From Thermoplasmata archaeon (GTDB taxonomy: Archaea > Thermoplasmatota > Thermoplasmata > Sysuiplasmatales > Sysuiplasmataceae), in assembly GCA_021806165.1 (NCBI GenBank), contig JAJZXY010000018.1, forward strand, positions 1-35,045: 35,045 bases of DNA, written 5' to 3'. The notes beneath the pieces are model-generated. The model saw only the letters and a list, made by a program, of their open reading frames with translations. It made no database searches and was not told where the DNA came from. The position numbers were made by a program, and so were the translations under genes. Below are positions 32,739 to 35,045 of the stretch, one piece after another (the stretch's first letter is position 1; each line of letters opens with the position of its first letter).

Positions 32739-33977
32739 TCAAGATTCCTGACTTTCCCCTGCACTCGACTCCCGGCGCTTTTCCCAGTTCCGAATTGCCC
32801 TGTAATAGACAATCGAGCTGCCAATCTGTATAATCCCTCCGACAATGAGCGGTGACTGGAAACTGGCATCCATCAGATATCCGGACAGTCCGGAGGTGGT
32901 CTGGGAGCCCCTTGTTGCCACTCCCTGCAGGCTTGATGCCGTGCCGTAATCCTCGTCGCCGATGCCCCTGATGCTGATTGCACCGCGCATTGGTATGCCC
33001 GCCCCGGCCACCGCACTCCTTGCAGCATAAAGAATGAACGCAGCCGGAAGGAATGGAATCAGCGCTATGGCGACAAGTATGCCTCCCTGGAAGAATCTGG
33101 TGACAGAGGACACGCGTATGGCGCTTATTCTGGCTGAATTGAGGTATTTCCCTGACAGATAAGAGCCGGCGGCTGTGGCTGCATAAGCGAGCGTGAATAT
33201 CTCACCTACCGTGGAAACACTGATGCTGTACCGCAGTTCAAACCACAGGGGAAGCAGTGGAAGGGCTATTCCTATGGCCGACCCGTTCATAATATTCGGG
33301 AGCATCACCCTCAGCAGGTACGAGAAACTCTCCCTCTTCATCACCCTGCTCGTCTTCCTCGGTCTCCTTCTCTCCTTCAGGAAGAGCAGCGATACAAGGG
33401 AGATGAGCATGACAAAGAAGGATGCTACAAAGAGGACATGGAATGTTCCCACGCTTCCAAAATACGGTGTCAGGTATCCATGTGTCAGGAGAAGAAAACT
33501 ACCCACTATGGCTGAAAGGGATGCAACAACGCTCATCCTCGCAAGCATGTTGACCCTGCTGACCTCGTCCGGCCAGTTGCTTGCGATGAAGGCTGTGAGG
33601 CCGGGGGAGAAGGCACCCCTTGCTCCTCCAGCCGTCCCTGTTATACCAGTAGCCACCGCTGATACAGCGACAATGGCGATATTGGTTGAAAGCGAAAGAC
33701 CGGCCAGGCCGAATACAGGGAGGATGTCCCCGATGATCAGTGCCCTGCTGTAGCCGATCCTGTCTCCCAGTATACCAAGAACAAGAGACAGGAGCATGTT
33801 GAAAACGACTATTGGCAGATATACAAGTCCGATGAAGACGAGACCAAAGCCGAGAATATGCAGGTAGAGGGAAAAGGCAAGTGTGACGAATATCAGCGAG
33901 ATGCTCCTGGCAGACCTGGATATCAGGAGGAACTTGAATGTTGCATCTATGCTCTGCTGGGAGTCGCTGAACACCAT
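32739..33977 (-). CDS. Major facilitator superfamily (MFS) transporter
   Basis: This 412-residue membrane protein has about 12 hydrophobic helices. The MFS motif A occurs after TM2 as LGILGDRIGYSRALI (family G-x-x-x-D-R-x-G-R-R). The second-half copy is replaced by GKYLNSARISAIR. The middle loop is basic (KERRRPRKTSRVMKRE). Motif C-like Gly/Ala-rich helices occur in GITGTAGGARGAFSPG, and the central part resembles multidrug-efflux-type MFS proteins. ATG 33977 is chosen because ggattaatact (33994-34004, minus strand) is a TATA box about 25 nt before it, so the message is leaderless. The substrate is unknown. Confidence 0.9.
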   Translation of the reverse strand: MVFSDSQQSIDATFKFLLISRSARSISLIFVTLAFSLYLHILGFGLVFIGLVYLPIVVFNMLLSLVLGILGDRIGYSRALIIGDILPVFGLAGLSLSTNIAIVAVSAVATGITGTAGGARGAFSPGLTAFIASNWPDEVSRVNMLARMSVVASLSAIVGSFLLLTHGYLTPYFGSVGTFHVLFVASFFVMLISLVSLLFLKERRRPRKTSRVMKRESFSYLLRVMLPNIMNGSAIGIALPLLPLWFELRYSISVSTVGEIFTLAYAATAAGSYLSGKYLNSARISAIRVSSVTRFFQGGILVAIALIPFLPAAFILYAARSAVAGAGIPMRGAISIRGIGDEDYGTASSLQGVATRGSQTTSGLSGYLMDASFQSPLIVGGIIQIGSSIVYYRAIRNWEKRRESSAGESQES

Positions 33978-33993
33978 CTTGCGGACGCGGTCA

Positions 33994-34004
33994 TAGTATT
34001 AATC
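33994..34004 (-). promoter_or_regulatory. TATA box of the MFS transporter gene
   Basis: On the minus strand the sequence ggattaatact is centred about 22 nt before the ATG at 33977. Confidence 0.6.
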
Positions 34005-34123
34005 CAGTGCCATTCCTGAGGGGACAGAGGCACCACTGAAACTGTAACTGGCCAGACAGAGGCCGGTGCGTTTCCGTCGGAATAGGAGGCCGGTGAAATT
34101 AGTGTGGAATTGTGAAAGATAAT

Positions 34124-34133
34124 GATTTATAAC
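34124..34133 (+). promoter_or_regulatory. TATA box of the zinc-ribbon membrane-protein gene
   Basis: The sequence gatttataac gives a transcript start near 34155. This is why an ATG at 34122, inside the TATA box, cannot be the true start. Confidence 0.6.
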
Positions 34134-34175
34134 AACAATCCGATCAACCACGGTCCCAATCGCGGGAGGACGGCA

Positions 34176-34715
34176 TTGAGCTATTGCGGGAATTGCGGGA
34201 CGGAACTCATCAGTAATGCCAAATTCTGCAGGTTGTGCGGTGCACGCGCGGGGTCCGGACAGGCGGCTGTCGATACGGAGCTGCCAGAAACTGAGACCAT
34301 ACACCTGAGGAGAGGGGGAAGGATTGTTGTGAGGAGCGACATGGTGCTGTTCTACCTGAACAAGAGAAAGGTCAAACACAACAAGCCGGTCCTCTTTCCC
34401 CTGGTCGGACTTGTCAGGCTGAAGGTGAGGAGAAAGGTCAACTGGGGACTTGTTGCGCTGGGTGTCTTTTTTGTCCTTGTTCAGGTCAATTTCATAATAA
34501 TGCAGATAAGTTCGGGCAGCACGACAACTGCATCTGCTGGAATTGCCGCCTTCGGACCAGCGATTATAATCGTTGGATTCAGAAGATGGGTGATCACAGC
34601 AGAATACTCATCGGGGCAGGTCCAGAGCTTCAAGTCGTACAGCAGACCGCTTCTCAGCAACCTTGCCGGCACGATACACACGCATGTCCCGTCGGCTGAG
34701 CTCATAATGAAATGA
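34176..34715 (+). CDS. Zinc-ribbon membrane protein
   Basis: This protein of about 179 residues starts with a double zinc ribbon half, YCGNCGTEL ... AKFCRLCGARA (four Cys), a common N-terminal tag in archaeal membrane proteins. Then come a soluble beta part (THLRRGGRIVV-like) and two hydrophobic segments (WGLVALGVFFVLVQVNFII and AGIAAFGPAIIIVGF). A short cytoplasmic-like end follows. It resembles the bacterial 'zinc-ribbon plus DUF' group but has no known reaction. I place the start at TTG 34176-34178, 6 nt after GGGAGG and behind the TATA box at 34124; the longer frame from ATG 34122 would start within the TATA box. Confidence 0.65.
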   Translation: MSYCGNCGTELISNAKFCRLCGARAGSGQAAVDTELPETETIHLRRGGRIVVRSDMVLFYLNKRKVKHNKPVLFPLVGLVRLKVRRKVNWGLVALGVFFVLVQVNFIIMQISSGSTTTASAGIAAFGPAIIIVGFRRWVITAEYSSGQVQSFKSYSRPLLSNLAGTIHTHVPSAELIMK

Positions 34716-35045
34716 AAGCAGACAGCTCCTGTCCTCTCAGTCTGGCTATACCTGAATTGGGCCCTGCACAAAAAGTGTAATTCCAGTGTGTTCGTGAATT
34801 GAATTTATCGTGGGCATCCCATCACTGCTTAGCACGAGCACGCGGCTCAAAACAGGGGATGGAATGCTTGAGAAGAGATAGTGCAAACAGTGTACGGAGA
34901 CGTTGCTGAAGCAGGTGCAATGAAAGGAAGAGGGACTGGAGCAGATACAACGAATGGCAGTGCAGGGAGATTGTGCCTGCATGCACTGTGCTGAGAGGGA
35001 TTGTGGACAGTTCAGGGGTGCGGGTGCATGACTGGGAAAGGAGGA
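34716..35045. other. right-edge stretch without a clear gene
   Basis: A short plus-strand reading (IEFIVGIPSLLSTSTRLKTG, about 34795-34860) ends at a TAG and recalls transposase beta-strand phrases only vaguely. I see no start, motif or promoter. The 3' 180 bases are rich in short stops. Confidence 0.3.

Noticed and set aside
34795-34865. Transposase remnant at the right edge
   Set aside because: A single 25-residue reading with no catalytic motif, no terminal repeat and a stop soon after is not enough.
1-35045. tRNA, rRNA or CRISPR array
   Set aside because: I found no cloverleaf with a GTTCGAATC-type arm, no rRNA-like conserved stretch and no regularly spaced direct repeats. The tandem repeats in 23830-26601 are protein repeats inside one gene.

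Overview
The window looks like a chromosome segment of an archaeon of the Thermoplasmata type (acidophilic Thermoplasmatales relatives), fairly rich in G+C by eye. The evidence is as follows. Most intact genes are preceded by an archaeal TATA box about 25-30 nt before a start codon with almost no leader. There is a homologue of the Thermoplasma Ta0938 zinc protein. There is a secreted S53 (sedolisin-type) protease and a giant surface protein with ESGLPSGTTW-type repeats ending in a membrane anchor. No rRNA, tRNA or CRISPR array was recognised.

Layout. 1-260: the start of an IS630-type transposase running off the left edge, then a strong hairpin. 259-4203: a broken pdxA-family gene, an intact glyoxalase-fold gene and its partner, then a broken cytochrome bd oxidase locus (cydA and a cydB-like gene). 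4206-9423: a surface-protein-like reading frame, a SAM methyltransferase, a DUF167 protein, a membrane protein, a PH-SHOCT protein, a Ta0938 zinc protein overlapping a haem-oxygenase-fold protein, and a two-SIS-domain sugar isomerase-like protein. 9478-13987: a secreted protein, an ABC-2 exporter, a membrane-anchored Gly-rich protein and a PadR regulator; two matching inverted repeats suggest one regulon. 14139-17728: an NRAMP metal transporter, a broken rfbH (DegT family) gene, a DUF1059 protein and a broken universal stress protein. 17818-23806: an AidB-like acyl-CoA dehydrogenase, a gene-poor stretch with debris, a broken cupin, the S53 protease, OsmC, and a broken alpha/beta hydrolase. 23830-27965: the repeat surface protein and a coupled pair ending in a PKD-domain membrane protein. 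28523-35045: a large HerA/VirB4-like ATPase with a possible nuclease tail, a NYN-LOTUS protein, an MFS transporter and a zinc-ribbon membrane protein.

The most striking global feature is gene decay. Seven recognisable genes (pdxA, cydA, cydB-like, rfbH, uspA, a cupin and an alpha/beta hydrolase) carry frameshifts and/or in-frame TAG, TAA or TGA. About twenty other genes, some over 2.5 kb, are open throughout. Because the lesions are clustered in certain genes, real pseudogenes are likelier than random sequencing error, although several frameshifts lie in G runs.

No complete new system is proven here. The two best candidates are the PadR / membrane protein / ABC exporter module with its shared operator, and the palindrome-controlled HerA-like ATPase with a PD-(D/E)xK-like tail facing a NYN-LOTUS gene.
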